Below, one piece after another: positions 1-9,942 of a stretch of DNA of 64,000 bases. Each line of letters opens with the position of its first letter. Position 1 is the stretch's first letter. This DNA is from Planctomycetota bacterium (GTDB lineage: Bacteria > Planctomycetota > Phycisphaerae > UBA1845 > UTPLA1). A program made the translations under genes and the position numbers. The stretch is taken from assembly GCA_015654675.1 (NCBI GenBank), contig JAATGM010000035.1:1-64000 (forward strand). Reading direction: 5' to 3'. The notes under the pieces were generated by a model. That model was not told the origin of the DNA and did not search any database. It was given only the letters and a program-made list of their open reading frames with translations.

Positions 1-151
1 CCTTCACCGCCGCCGCCGGAGTCTGCCACAGCCCGGTGTAAATGACTTCCATCCCCGCGTCGCGAAAAGCGCGCGCCAGCACGCGCACGCCGCGGTCATG
101 CCCATCAAGGCCGACCTTGGCAAGAAGAATGCGAATCGGGGAGTTCTGCAT
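1..151 (-). CDS. Methylmalonyl-CoA mutase-type cobalamin-binding subunit, 5' part only
   Basis: Fifty codons are visible from an ATG at 151; the gene then runs off the left edge. The translation contains [10 protein letters not shown], the DxHxxG motif whose histidine is the lower cobalt ligand in methylmalonyl-CoA mutase B12 domains, followed by [12 protein letters not shown], the usual continuation of that fold. Only about ten residues precede the motif region, so this looks like a stand-alone B12-binding subunit (about 130-140 residues in the family) rather than the tail of a fused mutase. GAGGGA lies about 10 bases upstream of the ATG. The role in acyl-CoA carbon-skeleton rearrangement is family knowledge. 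No large mutase subunit is present in this window. Confidence 0.85.
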   Translation of the reverse strand, partial: MQNSPIRILLAKVGLDGHDRGVRVLARAFRDAGMEVIYTGLWQTPAAAVK

Positions 152-249
152 CGGGCTTCGTCCCTCGCGCGAATGGCGCGGTCACATGCGGCGTCCGGCC
201 GCGTCCAAGGGACCGGGTATGTTCTCGGATTAAGGGCCACGCGCCAAGC

Positions 250-278
250 TTCGCACGCCGAAACGCGGGGTTTACAAT
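250..278 (+). promoter_or_regulatory. Possible promoter of the debranching enzyme gene
   Basis: TTCGCA at 250-255 and TACAAT at 273-278 are separated by 17 bases and lie about 95 bases before the ATG at 374. The -35 is weak (4 of 6 consensus positions). The rest of the 222-base divergent gap (152-373) shows nothing else recognisable. Confidence 0.35.
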
Positions 279-373
279 CATCTGCGGCGGGCAGAGAATA
301 CAGGCGAGTCCTATTACCTGAATCAGCGCGGTGACGCCCTCCTGCACTCGGGGCATTCTCCAGGATCAACAGC

Positions 374-2428
374 ATGGGTTCTATCGTTCTCGGACCGGCT
401 CGACTTCGACAACTCGCAACTGCACGCAGCGCCGAATGGATCCTGACCAACGGCCGCGGCGGATTCGCCATGTGCTCCGCCGCCAATATCCTCACCCGTC
501 GCTATCACGGCCTGCTCGTCGCAGCCGTAAAACCACCAATCGATCGCTGGGTCCTCCTCGCTAAACTCGATCCGTCCGTCATCATCAACGGGCAGTCGAT
601 AGACCTTGCGACGAACGACTACCCCGCGATCGTCCACCCCACCGGCCACCAATATCTTGAATCGTTTACCGTCTCCCCGATCCCGACCTGGCGATTCCGG
701 CTCGACGGCGGCGTCCTCATCGAACAATCCGTTTGGATGGTGCCACAGGCCGATACCGTCTTCACGCAGTTCCGGCTGCTTGAGGGCCAGTCCGATCTGC
801 CCTTCGAAGTGCGTCCGCTGTGCACCAGCCGCTTCATGCACGAGTTGCTCGAACGCGGCGATCTCGGTGATCCAAAGCTCGATGCCGGCCGCAGCGGCTT
901 CACGCTCCGTTGGAACGGTCGCCCCGCGCTCTTCCTCGACAGCAACGCTGCGTTTGCGGCATTGCCGGATTGGTATTACCAGTTCGTGCTCACCGCCGAA
1001 GACGCCCGCGGCCAGGATGACCGGCAGGATCTCTTCATGCCGGGCCCGATCCGCACCACGCTCAAACGCGGCGATACAACCGGCCTCGTCATCGCGGCCT
1101 CAACCAACACAGTCAGCTGGAGCGATTGGCAGATTCAGCGCGAACGTGCAATTAGGCATCGCGGCGCCGCCCCACTTCCGGAAGCAGTCGACGACTCGCT
1201 CGCGCAGGCCCTGTCGCGCGCCACCGACGCCTTCATCGTCGATCGAGGCGACAAAAAAACGGTCATCGCAGGTTATCCATGGTTCGGCGACTGGGGACGC
1301 GACACGTTCATCTCGCTCCCCGGACTATGCCTCGTCACCGGCCGCCACGAAACGGCCCGACAGATCGTCGACACGTTTTGCGATTTCGTGGATTCCGGCC
1401 TGATCCCTAATCGTTTCCCCGATGTCGGCGAGAAACCCGAATACAACACCGTCGATGCGTCGCTCTGGTTCGTCCACGCCATCGACCGCTACGTCGCGTA
1501 CTCCGGCGACTGGGACTTCGTCGAAGAGCGTCTCTTTGACGTGATCGCCACCATCCTCGACGCCCACGAAGCCGGCACGCGCCATCGCATCAAGGTCGAT
1601 CGCGACGGCCTGCTCGCCGCCGGCGAACCCGGCGTCCAGCTCACCTGGATGGACGCAAAGTTCAAGGACTGGGTCGTCACGCCGCGCACCGGCAAACCGG
1701 TCGAGATCAACGCCCTCTGGTTTAACGCCCTGCGGATCGCGGCCGCCTTCGCGAATCGCCTCGGCCGAAAGTCAAAGGCCGATCATTGGACGGAATTGGC
1801 CGATCGCGCCGCCGCCTCATTCAATGCCCGCTTCTGGAATGCCGCCGACGGTTGCTGCTACGACGTTGTCGACTGCGATCACATCGCCGGGACAAGCGAT
1901 GCGTCGATCCGCCCCAATCAGCTTTTCGCCGCGAGTCTCACCCACCCGGTGCTCGACCGTTCGCACTGGCCCTCGATGGTCCGCGTCTGCCAGACCAAGT
2001 TGCTGACGCCGATCGGCATGCGAACACTCGACCCCGCCCACCCCGACTACAAGCCGCTCTACGCCGGCGACATGCGGCAGCGCGACGGCGCCTATCACCA
2101 GGGCACAGTCTGGCCATGGCTGATCGGATCATTCATTACCGCGTTCGTCCGCGCCGGCGGTTCGACACCAGCTGTGCGGACACAAGCCCGCACGCTGCTC
2201 GAAGGCATCGAAGTTCACCTCGCCGAGGCCGGACTCGAAAGCGTGTCGGAAGTCGCCGAAGCCCAACCGCCGCATCGCCCGGATGGCTGCCCGTGGCAGG
2301 CATGGAGCGTCGCGGAACCGCTGCGAGCGCTCGTCGAAGATGTCCTCGGGATCCAGCCCGACCCGGCGCCTCGCGCGGAATCCTCACCGCGCCGCACGAT
2401 CGAGCGCACCCGCGCCTCAACGACCTGA
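374..2428 (+). CDS. Glycogen debranching enzyme (amylo-alpha-1,6-glucosidase, GH133-like)
   Basis: This 684-residue protein matches the bacterial/archaeal glycogen debranching family, which hydrolyses alpha-1,6 branch stubs during glycogen breakdown in the cytoplasm. The N-terminal substrate-binding domain has the family opening NGRGGFAM and RRYHGLLVAA (about residues 27-56). The C-terminal (alpha/alpha)6 barrel has AGYPWFGDWGRDTFISLPG (about 300-318), TWMDAK and DGAYHQGTVWPW, where the family keeps its acidic active-site residues. Length is normal for the family. There is no signal peptide. The ATG at 374 puts the conserved region close to the N-terminus. The gene converges on the TauE-type gene with three bases between stops. 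The last 30 residues are polar and unconserved-looking. Confidence 0.9.
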   Translation: MGSIVLGPARLRQLATARSAEWILTNGRGGFAMCSAANILTRRYHGLLVAAVKPPIDRWVLLAKLDPSVIINGQSIDLATNDYPAIVHPTGHQYLESFTVSPIPTWRFRLDGGVLIEQSVWMVPQADTVFTQFRLLEGQSDLPFEVRPLCTSRFMHELLERGDLGDPKLDAGRSGFTLRWNGRPALFLDSNAAFAALPDWYYQFVLTAEDARGQDDRQDLFMPGPIRTTLKRGDTTGLVIAASTNTVSWSDWQIQRERAIRHRGAAPLPEAVDDSLAQALSRATDAFIVDRGDKKTVIAGYPWFGDWGRDTFISLPGLCLVTGRHETARQIVDTFCDFVDSGLIPNRFPDVGEKPEYNTVDASLWFVHAIDRYVAYSGDWDFVEERLFDVIATILDAHEAGTRHRIKVDRDGLLAAGEPGVQLTWMDAKFKDWVVTPRTGKPVEINALWFNALRIAAAFANRLGRKSKADHWTELADRAAASFNARFWNAADGCCYDVVDCDHIAGTSDASIRPNQLFAASLTHPVLDRSHWPSMVRVCQTKLLTPIGMRTLDPAHPDYKPLYAGDMRQRDGAYHQGTVWPWLIGSFITAFVRAGGSTPAVRTQARTLLEGIEVHLAEAGLESVSEVAEAQPPHRPDGCPWQAWSVAEPLRALVEDVLGIQPDPAPRAESSPRRTIERTRASTT

Positions 2429-2431
2429 GCG

Positions 2432-3169
2432 TCAACCCAGGCAGAGCTTTGCCGCTGCGACGACCAGCACAGCCGCAAGCACGCGTCGCAACGACTCAAG
2501 ACTCAATCGTCGGCTCCCCATGTACGATCCCAAAACTCCGCCCGCCACTGCGGCGACCGCCCAGATCGGCGCCATCGCTGGAAACGTGCCGGTGCTGCGC
2601 AGATCGCCAAGCAGTCCCGCAACTGAATTGATGAGAATAAACGCGGCCGAAACCCCGGCAGTCGTCCGCACATCCGACCACCCCGCCAACAGAATAAGCG
2701 GACTAAGAAATATCCCGCCGCCCACGCCGACCATTCCCGATACGAGGCCGATCACGCCACCGCACACAATTGCGACGCCTGTCGGCAGCGGCTTAATTGG
2801 CCGTGCCGGCCACGACACCACGAGCCGCAGCGCCGCGACCACCAGCGCGACCGCCAGGATCGGCTTGAACACGGCGTCCGAAAGCCGGATATGCCCTCCC
2901 AAAAATGCGAGCGGAACAGAACTGATTGCGAATGGCCAGAATAACTTCCAGCTAAACGCCCCGGCCCGCGCGAATTGCACCGTCGCGATCAGTGCGACGG
3001 CGATATTGAACGACAACGCGGTCGGTTTGATGACGGCCGGCGCGATGCCCGCCAGCGTCATGACCGCCAGATAACCCGAAGCCCCGGCGTGCCCGACGCA
3101 CGAATACATCAGCGCCGCGACGAATATCAGTGCGCCAATCCACACAGTCTGCGAATCCATCGCGCGCAT
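2432..3169 (-). CDS. TauE/SafE-family membrane exporter
   Basis: A 245-residue hydrophobic protein with about eight predicted membrane segments. It opens with GALIFVAALMYSCVGHAGASG, cut here to the part typical of TauE/SafE permeases: a hydrophobic helix followed by GHAGASGYLAVM. The second half has VGVGGGIFLSPLILL, the repeat-equivalent glycine-rich signature of the family. Members export small organic or sulfur-containing anions such as sulfite or sulfoacetate; the substrate here cannot be read from sequence. A second in-frame ATG at 3160 is an equally plausible start. It is divergent from the M50 peptidase gene (52-base gap) and convergent with the debranching enzyme gene. Confidence 0.8.
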   Translation of the reverse strand: MRAMDSQTVWIGALIFVAALMYSCVGHAGASGYLAVMTLAGIAPAVIKPTALSFNIAVALIATVQFARAGAFSWKLFWPFAISSVPLAFLGGHIRLSDAVFKPILAVALVVAALRLVVSWPARPIKPLPTGVAIVCGGVIGLVSGMVGVGGGIFLSPLILLAGWSDVRTTAGVSAAFILINSVAGLLGDLRSTGTFPAMAPIWAVAAVAGGVLGSYMGSRRLSLESLRRVLAAVLVVAAAKLCLG

Positions 3170-3221
3170 TCTATCGCGGGCCTGCGTTGGACGCCGCCTG
3201 CAACGCGGTTACGCTGCGGAC

Positions 3222-3968
3222 ATGAGTAGCCCGTTCAGATCACGGCCCGCACCGCAAGGCACGCTCCGCCTCTTTCGCTTCAAGGGAATCGACGTCTTCC
3301 TGCACTGGAGCTGGGCCGTCGTCGCCGTGATCGATCTGCAAACGCGCCACAACGAATATCGATCGCCGATCTGGAACGTCGCCGAATACCTCTCGCTCTT
3401 CGCCATCGTCCTGCTGCACGAGTTCGGCCACGCCTTTGCCTGCCGATCTACCGGCGGACGGGCCGACACCATCCTCCTCTGGCCGCTCGGCGGCGTGGCG
3501 TACGTGAATCCGCCCTTTCGGCCGAAAGCATGGCTGTGGGGCATCGCGGCGGGACCGCTCGTCAACGTGGCCCTGATACCGGTGACATTCGCGGCAAGCT
3601 GGTATTTCGGCGTCGAGCATGCAGTGCGCCCGACCGATTTTCAGCGGTTCGTCTCGACCGTCACATTCATCAATCTGGCCTTGCTCATCTTCAACATGTT
3701 GCCGATCTACCCGCTCGACGGCGGACAGATCGTCATGTCCATTCTCTGGTTCTTTGTGCCGTTCGAACGCGCGCTATCGATCTCGGCCTACGTCGGCATG
3801 GCGGGCGCAGCGGTCGGTCTGGCGTTCGCCATTCATTGGGGCAATTACTGGATGGTCGCCATCGCGCTGTATGCGGCGTGGAACTGCTGGCGCGGAATTC
3901 AACTCGCCGAGTCAATCCGGCAGATGCGCCGATTGAACGAACCGAGCTACGCGCGTCGCGGCTTATAG
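3222..3968 (+). CDS. Site-2 protease family membrane metalloprotease (M50)
   Basis: A 248-residue polytopic protein with the zinc motif HEFGH inside a membrane helix (about residues 67-71) and the third-ligand region NMLPIYPLDGGQI (about 160-172), corresponding to the NxxPxxxLDG motif of site-2 proteases. Five to six hydrophobic segments are visible. There is no PDZ or CBS domain, so this is the minimal SpoIVFB/Rv-like form. Such enzymes cut within the membrane, often releasing regulators, but the substrate here is unknown. The start ATG at 3222 is preceded by no clear ribosome-binding site. Confidence 0.85.
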   Translation: MSSPFRSRPAPQGTLRLFRFKGIDVFLHWSWAVVAVIDLQTRHNEYRSPIWNVAEYLSLFAIVLLHEFGHAFACRSTGGRADTILLWPLGGVAYVNPPFRPKAWLWGIAAGPLVNVALIPVTFAASWYFGVEHAVRPTDFQRFVSTVTFINLALLIFNMLPIYPLDGGQIVMSILWFFVPFERALSISAYVGMAGAAVGLAFAIHWGNYWMVAIALYAAWNCWRGIQLAESIRQMRRLNEPSYARRGL

Positions 3969-3978
3969 AGCTTGTGGG

Positions 3979-5142
3979 CTAAAACGCCGGGTGGCCGGTG
4001 ATCTCGCGCCCGACGACTAGTTCGTGGATCGTCTCGGTCCCTTCGTAGGTGATCACGCTTTCAAGATTCAACATGTGCCGGATCGGGCAGCACTCCACGC
4101 TGATTCCGCCGGCTCCGAGGATGTCGCGGCAATCGCGGGCGATATCGAGCCCCATGCGCACGTTGTTCCACTTTGCCAGCGACACCTGGCTGTGATGCAG
4201 CTTCCCCGCATCTTTGAGCCGACCGAGCTGTAAGCTCATCAGCTTCGCGGCCGTGATCCGCCGCACGCAATCCGCCAGCCGCCGTTGAATCGTCTGCGTG
4301 TGCGACAGCGGCCGGCCGAACAGCACGCGCTGCTTCGTAAACGTCAGCGCCTCGTCCAGACATGCCTCAGCCGCCCCGATCGCTCCCCACGTAATGCCAT
4401 ACCGCGCCTGCGTCAGACACGACAGCGGCCCACCCAACCCGGCCGCCTTCGGCAATCGACTCGCCTCGGGAACGCGGACGTTCTCGAAGAACAGCTCGCT
4501 CGTCACGCTCGCCCGCAGCGACATCTTTCGCAGGATGTCGCGCGATGTGTAGCCCGGCATGCCCTTCTCGATGATGAACCCGCGCACGCCTTCATCGGTG
4601 CTGGCCCACACGATGGCAATGTCGGCGATCGTGCCGTTCGTAATCCACATCTTGGCCCCGTTGATGACCCAGTCGCCGCCCTGCTTCTTGGCGTGCGTCT
4701 TCATCGTCCCCGGGTCCGACCCGCCGTCCGGCTCAGTTAGGCCGAAGCAGCCGATCACGCGGCCGCGGTGCATCTGCGGCAGCCACTTTTTCTTCTGCTC
4801 TTCGGTGCCGTAGGCGTGGATCGGATACATGCACAGCGAGCCCTGCACCGACACAAAGCTGCGGATGCCGCTGTCGCCGCGCTCCAGTTCCTGGCAGATC
4901 AATCCGTACGAGACGTTATTCAGCCCCGGGCAGTCGTACCCCTCGAGGTTGCAGCCCAGCAGCCCCATCTCGGCGATCGTCGGAATCAATTCCTTCGGAA
5001 ACCGATGCTCCTCAAACGCATGTGCAATGACCGGCAGCACCTTCTCATCAACGAATCGCCGCACCATGTCCTGAACTTGTCGCTCCTCGTCTGACAGAAG
5101 CGCCCGCGTGTCATAGAAGTCGTGTACGTTTGGAGATTCCAT
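3979..5142 (-). CDS. Acyl-CoA dehydrogenase, glutaryl-CoA dehydrogenase-like
   Basis: A 387-residue FAD enzyme of the acyl-CoA dehydrogenase family. Visible features are the N-terminal helical domain, the FAD/substrate region GCFGLTEPDGGSDPGTMKT, WITNGTIADIAIVWA and the C-terminal TYEGTETIHELVVGREITG. The latter is the form that carries the catalytic glutamate and ends GREITGHPAF, as glutaryl-CoA dehydrogenases do. The likely reaction is oxidation and decarboxylation of glutaryl-CoA to crotonyl-CoA in lysine/tryptophan catabolism, though a related short/branched-chain substrate is possible. ATG at 5142 was chosen over an upstream in-frame start at 5193 because AAGGGA lies 8 bases before it and the family begins near there. 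Confidence 0.85.
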   Translation of the reverse strand: MESPNVHDFYDTRALLSDEERQVQDMVRRFVDEKVLPVIAHAFEEHRFPKELIPTIAEMGLLGCNLEGYDCPGLNNVSYGLICQELERGDSGIRSFVSVQGSLCMYPIHAYGTEEQKKKWLPQMHRGRVIGCFGLTEPDGGSDPGTMKTHAKKQGGDWVINGAKMWITNGTIADIAIVWASTDEGVRGFIIEKGMPGYTSRDILRKMSLRASVTSELFFENVRVPEASRLPKAAGLGGPLSCLTQARYGITWGAIGAAEACLDEALTFTKQRVLFGRPLSHTQTIQRRLADCVRRITAAKLMSLQLGRLKDAGKLHHSQVSLAKWNNVRMGLDIARDCRDILGAGGISVECCPIRHMLNLESVITYEGTETIHELVVGREITGHPAF

Positions 5143-5243
5143 GAAACTGTCCCTTGATCCCGGTCGGCAAACGACCGCACGCCCGATTTTCAACGGGCAT
5201 CAGTATAGGGCTGATGGATGCGAATCAGAAGCGCAGTGACCGC

Positions 5244-8200
5244 CTACGAAGGCCGCGTGGCCGGCTGTGACGCGGGTGTCGCGACCAGCGAATCCAGTTG
5301 CCGGCGATACTGACCGGCCTGATCAGCTCGCCCCGTGGCTTCGTAGAAATGAATGACCCGCTCGGTCGCCTGCCGGCGGCGACGAAGCGGCGCGGCCGCA
5401 CTCTTTAGGATGGGCGGAAGCGACTCCGTAAGCAGCTTTCCCGCCTCCGCAAGCCGGTTGCTCTTGTCCTCGGCCGACAGCGCAGGATCGAGCAAGGCTA
5501 CGCACAGCTCCGCCTCGCCCAGTCCATTGCGCCCATGCGCAAGCCGCCAATCCTCGGCGGGCATGATCTTGCCGCGGGCGACAATATTCTCGCGCAGCAG
5601 TTCCTCCGCCTCCCGCGCTTTCTTCAACGCAAACTCTTTTCGATCCTCGCGCGCCTGCCAGGCAGAATCGGCCATCAGTAGGCCCAAAGACGTGCGGCAC
5701 GCCAGTCCTTCCGCATCATTCGGCGACGGAGTTTGGCTTAGTAACTCGCATTCGCCCCGATGAAACGCCTCGGCGTCATCGAGCCGTCCTTCATCCGCGA
5801 GAATCTGAGTCAGCGTTGCAAACTGATTTGCCGTCGACGCAATCAGTTGAGCCGCCGTCAGCGGCGGATCGCCGGGCTTGATGCGTTGCAATATCGCCAA
5901 TCGCTGCCGCGCCACATCCTCCGCCTGCGGCAGCTTGCCGGCCGACTGCAACGTGACCGTCAGGTTCCCCAGGATGATGAGCTTCGACGGATGATCCCCC
6001 GGAAATGTCGCGTCCAGCAGAGTCAGCGATTCGCGCTCCAGCGCTTCGGCTTCATCGAGCTTTCCGAGCCGCCGCATCGTGTCGCCCAGGTTCATCAGAT
6101 GTCGCGACAGTTCGTCACCCCGACCGCCGGTCAGTCGACGCATCATTTCGGCGCTCTTCCGAAGGTAGGGCTCGGCTCCCGCAAAGTCGCCGGCGTCCCA
6201 GTGCAGCATTCCAATGCTGTCCAACGTGGCGGCCACGTCAGTGTGATCGCCGCTGAACAATGCCTGCTGCATCCGCAACGCGTCGTCAAAGTGCGCCGCA
6301 GCCGAATTCCGGTCGTCGATCGTCTTCTCCAATTCTCCAAGATTACGCAGCGCCCGAGCGATTTGCGGATGCTGAGAAGGAAACAGCCGTCGCAGCATCG
6401 CGATCGCTTCGTTGTAATTCTTGCGGGCCTCGTCCTTCTTGTTCTGATGATTCAGATAGACCGCCTGATTGAGCAGACTCGTCGCAATCTCATCATGGTC
6501 GCCCGAGAACAATCGCCTGCGCATCGCCAGCGCCTCGCGCGAGCGATCCTCGGCGAGCTGGTAGTTCCCGGCCCGGTCGTAAAGCACTGCCAGATTATCG
6601 AGCACGACTGCAATTTCGGGATGATCGCCCGCAAAAGCCCGCTTGCGAATCGCCAGCGACTTCTCGCCGCACGCCGTCGCCTCGGCTATTTCGCCGCGCC
6701 CCGTCAGTACCACCCCGACATTGCTCAGGTCTGCCGCCACCTGCAAATGATCGGGCCCGAATAGTCGCTGGTGCATCGCCAGCGCGGCCCGGTAGCTCGC
6801 CTCCGCCTCCGACAGATTCCCGCGCGCCATCTGCGCCTCGGCCAGAACGCCCAGCGCCGACGCCACCTCATCACGATCGCCGGGGTACCGCCGGCGATAA
6901 ATCTCCAGCGCCTCGCGCGCCTGAGTCTCGGCCGTCGCGGAATCGGCTCGGCGCAGGTTCAACAGCGCCGACGCCTGAAGCACCGAAGCCAATTCAGGGC
7001 TCTTCGCTGAATAAGTTCGCCGCGCAAGCATCACGGCCGGGGCGAGCATTTCCGCGGCCCGGTCGAACGCCGCCAGGTCGCGATATGTCGTCCCGATGGT
7101 TTCGCGCATTCGGATCTCGGCTTCCGGCGCCTGCGATAACTCTCCTCGATTAATCCGATCGGCCGCCGTATCCATCATCTCGCGCAGCATCGTGGTGTCG
7201 CGCCCCCGCGCCACCGACGGCCCCGCGCCCGCCAGCGTCTGCTGCATGAAATCGGCGACTTTCTCCGTCTTCTCTTTTTCACTTCGCGCCCGGATGAACC
7301 CGTAAGTCGCCGATGACAAGCCCGCCACCACGGCCACACTCACCGCCGCCGAAGCCACCACAAACGCGCGGTGCCGCCGCACAAACTTCTTCATCCGATA
7401 CGCCGTGCTCGGCGGCGTCGCCAGAACCGGCTCGTCATTCAGATACCGCCGCACATCCGCCGCCAACTCCGACGCTGACGCATATCGCCGCGTGCGATCC
7501 TTCTCGACGGCCTTCAGCGTGATCCAATCCAGGTCGCCGCGAATCTGCCGGATAAGCGTATCCGGATCGGTATTGCGGTTGTGCGCGATCGATGGCGTCG
7601 AATCCCGCCGCGTCTGCAGGAGCGTGCTCGGTTTCTGCGCATCCTGTTCCCGAATCGCCCGCTGCACCGCCAGCGGCCCGCCCATTCGCAATGACGCCGA
7701 ATCAAACGGCAGCGTCCCGATCAAAAGCTGATAAAGCACGACGCCCAGCGAGTAGATATCCGCGCGCGTGTCGATATCCAGCCCCGACATCTCCGCCTGT
7801 TCCGGGCTCATGTACTCCGGGGTCCCGATCAACTGACCGCGCTCGGTATGCAGCGTGTGATCCGTCAGTTTCTGGTGCAGCGCCTTGGCGATCCCGAAGT
7901 CGATCACTTTGGGCGCCGGCTTCTCGTCCTGCATCGTGACCATGATGTTCGACGGCTTGAGATCGCGATGAATGATCCCCTTCTGGTGCGCATGCTGCAC
8001 CGCCTCACACACGCGGATGAACAAGTCCAGCCGCTCGCGATTCGACAACCGGTTCTTGTCGCAATAGTCCGTGATCGGCACGCCCTGCACGTACTCCATC
8101 GCGAAGTACGGCCGGCCCATCTCCGTCGTTCCCGCGTCGAAGACGTGCGCCACGCCCGGATGATCCATCAGCGCCAGCGCCTGCCGCTCCGCCTCGAATC

Positions 8201-8642
8201 GCGCCAACACCTCCGGTGTGTCCATGCCCAGCTTGATGATCTTCAGCGCCACGCGCCGCCGAACCGGCTCCTCCTGCTCGGCCAGGTACACAACCCCGAA
8301 TCCCCCCTGCCCGATTTGTTCCACGATGCGAAACGGCCCGATTCGCTCAGGCAGCCGGCGCTTTGCCTTATCCGGCGATTCCGCCCCGATGCGAACTTCC
8401 ACCCGCCGCGCCCCGACGTCCACCGGCGACGACTGATCAGGAATCGCCTGATCCGCTTCGGCAACCGCGCCGCGCGAATGCATCTCAATAAAGAATTCCA
8501 CTTCACCGCGCAGCGTCGGCTTATCGGCGCACCGTCGCTCCAGAAACTCAGCCCGAGCGCCCGGCTCCAGTTTCAACGCCTCGCGACCGATCGCTTCAGC
8601 ACTCAGCAGGTGCTCAAGATCCAAGACCGACCTCCCGCCCAC
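5244..8642 (-). CDS. Ser/Thr protein kinase with transmembrane segment and TPR tail
   Basis: A 1132-residue signalling protein of the architecture abundant in Planctomycetota. An N-terminal helical region (1-100) is followed by a Hanks-type kinase domain (about 103-370) with GQGGFGVVYLAEQ, the catalytic loop HRDLKPSN, DFGIAKAL and GTPEYMSPEQA, so the catalytic residues are intact. A single membrane helix (AFVVASAAVSVAVVAGLSS) sits near residue 430, and about a dozen TPR-like repeats of the kinesin-light-chain type (ALAMHQRLFGPDH, ALAMRRRLFSGDH) fill the extracytoplasmic half. Targets are unknown. The first in-frame start is GTG at 8642 with no well-placed Shine-Dalgarno. A TTG at 8624 has GGGAGG five to six bases upstream and may be the true start. 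Confidence 0.9.
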   Translation of the reverse strand: MGGRSVLDLEHLLSAEAIGREALKLEPGARAEFLERRCADKPTLRGEVEFFIEMHSRGAVAEADQAIPDQSSPVDVGARRVEVRIGAESPDKAKRRLPERIGPFRIVEQIGQGGFGVVYLAEQEEPVRRRVALKIIKLGMDTPEVLARFEAERQALALMDHPGVAHVFDAGTTEMGRPYFAMEYVQGVPITDYCDKNRLSNRERLDLFIRVCEAVQHAHQKGIIHRDLKPSNIMVTMQDEKPAPKVIDFGIAKALHQKLTDHTLHTERGQLIGTPEYMSPEQAEMSGLDIDTRADIYSLGVVLYQLLIGTLPFDSASLRMGGPLAVQRAIREQDAQKPSTLLQTRRDSTPSIAHNRNTDPDTLIRQIRGDLDWITLKAVEKDRTRRYASASELAADVRRYLNDEPVLATPPSTAYRMKKFVRRHRAFVVASAAVSVAVVAGLSSATYGFIRARSEKEKTEKVADFMQQTLAGAGPSVARGRDTTMLREMMDTAADRINRGELSQAPEAEIRMRETIGTTYRDLAAFDRAAEMLAPAVMLARRTYSAKSPELASVLQASALLNLRRADSATAETQAREALEIYRRRYPGDRDEVASALGVLAEAQMARGNLSEAEASYRAALAMHQRLFGPDHLQVAADLSNVGVVLTGRGEIAEATACGEKSLAIRKRAFAGDHPEIAVVLDNLAVLYDRAGNYQLAEDRSREALAMRRRLFSGDHDEIATSLLNQAVYLNHQNKKDEARKNYNEAIAMLRRLFPSQHPQIARALRNLGELEKTIDDRNSAAAHFDDALRMQQALFSGDHTDVAATLDSIGMLHWDAGDFAGAEPYLRKSAEMMRRLTGGRGDELSRHLMNLGDTMRRLGKLDEAEALERESLTLLDATFPGDHPSKLIILGNLTVTLQSAGKLPQAEDVARQRLAILQRIKPGDPPLTAAQLIASTANQFATLTQILADEGRLDDAEAFHRGECELLSQTPSPNDAEGLACRTSLGLLMADSAWQAREDRKEFALKKAREAEELLRENIVARGKIMPAEDWRLAHGRNGLGEAELCVALLDPALSAEDKSNRLAEAGKLLTESLPPILKSAAAPLRRRRQATERVIHFYEATGRADQAGQYRRQLDSLVATPASQPATRPS

Positions 8643-8922
8643 CGTTCGTTCGGAACCCGATCCTCCATCCTAACACCCGAAATCACCGCCGACACCCCGT
8701 GCCCTAACTCCCCTCATTAATGGATTTATGCTATTTTCCTTAATTCTCGGGCCTGCGACCCGGGAAGTTTCTGACAGCGACCGCCGCCGCCCGCCGTCTG
8801 CATTTCTGAACCTCGCACAGGAAGTCGAGTAGTTTCACGCTCAAAGCGAGCGCGATCCGCTTTGCAGACGCTTTTGGACTGATTCATTATTCCTGACTGA
8901 TCGCACGCAAGGGTGAACGAAA
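8643..8922. other. Divergent intergenic region between the kinase and the MoxR operon
   Basis: These 280 bases hold no credible gene. An A/T-rich patch around 8717-8745 (TTAATGGATTTATGC...TTTTCCTTAATTC) is the obvious place for promoters of both flanking transcripts, but no hexamer pair with correct spacing stands out. The moxR start is preceded by AAGGGTGA. Confidence 0.5.
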
Positions 8923-9915
8923 ATGAGCCAACTGGATGTCAAACAGATCGGAGCACAGGTTCAGGTCGCCAGCCAGCCCTTCCGCCGGCTGACCGAGCAG
9001 ATGGGACGCGTCATCATTGGCCAGGCCGAGATGGTGCGGCACATGCTCGTCGGCATTTTGTCGAACGGGCATATTCTGTTGGAAGGCGTGCCGGGCCTCG
9101 CGAAAACAACCGCCGTGGCGAGTCTCGCACGCGGCGTGAGCACCGGCTTCCGCCGATTGCAGTTCACGCCCGACCTGCTCCCCGCCGACCTCATCGGCAC
9201 CATGATCTACCAGCCGCAGAGCGGTGCCTTCACCACGAAAAAGGGCCCGATCTTCTCGAACATTATTCTCGCCGACGAAATCAACCGCGCCCCCGCTAAG
9301 GTCCAGAGCGCGTTGCTCGAAGCCATGCAGGAGCGGCAGGTCACCATCGGCGATCAGACCCACAAGCTCGACGATCCGTTCCTCGTCATGGCCACGCAAA
9401 ACCCCATTGAGCAGGAAGGCACCTATCCGCTGCCCGAAGCGCAGGTCGACCGCTTCATGCTCAAGACCGTCGTGACCTATCCGTCACCGGCAGAGGAACG
9501 CAAGATTCTCGACCGCATGGCCGTCACCAAGCCCGAGCTGGGCATCGACCCGGTCATGACGCCGAAGGACATCGTCAACGCCCGCGCCGTCGTCGATGAG
9601 ATTTACATCGATGACAAGATCAAGGACTACATCGTCAACCTCGTCGTCGCGACGCGCAAGCCGGCCGACTTCGGTCTCGACCTCGGCAACCTGATCCAAT
9701 ACGGCGCGTCGCCGCGTGCGACCATCTTCCTCACGCTCGGCTCGAAGGCCTGCGCCTTCCTGGCCGGCCGCGGATTCGTCACCCCGCAGGACGTCAAAGA
9801 CATCGCACCGGCCATCCTTCGCCACCGCGTCATCGTCAGCTACGAGGCCGAAGCCGAAGAGAAGACCAGCGACGCCATCGTGAAGGACATCCTCGACCAC
9901 GTCCCCGTCCCCTAA
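8923..9915 (+). CDS. moxR: MoxR-family AAA+ ATPase
   Basis: A 330-residue ATPase with Walker A GVPGLAKT (about residues 51-58), Walker B region IILADEINRAP and sensor motif ATQNPIEQEGTYPLPEAQ, all typical of MoxR proteins. It lacks a membrane segment and acts in the cytoplasm. MoxR proteins act as chaperone-like ATPases for maturation of von Willebrand A (VWA) metal-binding proteins; the VWA genes five and six places downstream support that role here. A good ribosome-binding site (AAGGGTGA, about 6 bases) precedes the ATG. It is the first gene of a nine-gene operon-like run. Confidence 0.93.
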   Translation: MSQLDVKQIGAQVQVASQPFRRLTEQMGRVIIGQAEMVRHMLVGILSNGHILLEGVPGLAKTTAVASLARGVSTGFRRLQFTPDLLPADLIGTMIYQPQSGAFTTKKGPIFSNIILADEINRAPAKVQSALLEAMQERQVTIGDQTHKLDDPFLVMATQNPIEQEGTYPLPEAQVDRFMLKTVVTYPSPAEERKILDRMAVTKPELGIDPVMTPKDIVNARAVVDEIYIDDKIKDYIVNLVVATRKPADFGLDLGNLIQYGASPRATIFLTLGSKACAFLAGRGFVTPQDVKDIAPAILRHRVIVSYEAEAEEKTSDAIVKDILDHVPVP

Positions 9916-9942
9916 CAAAAAGAAAGCGACGGGAGACGAAAA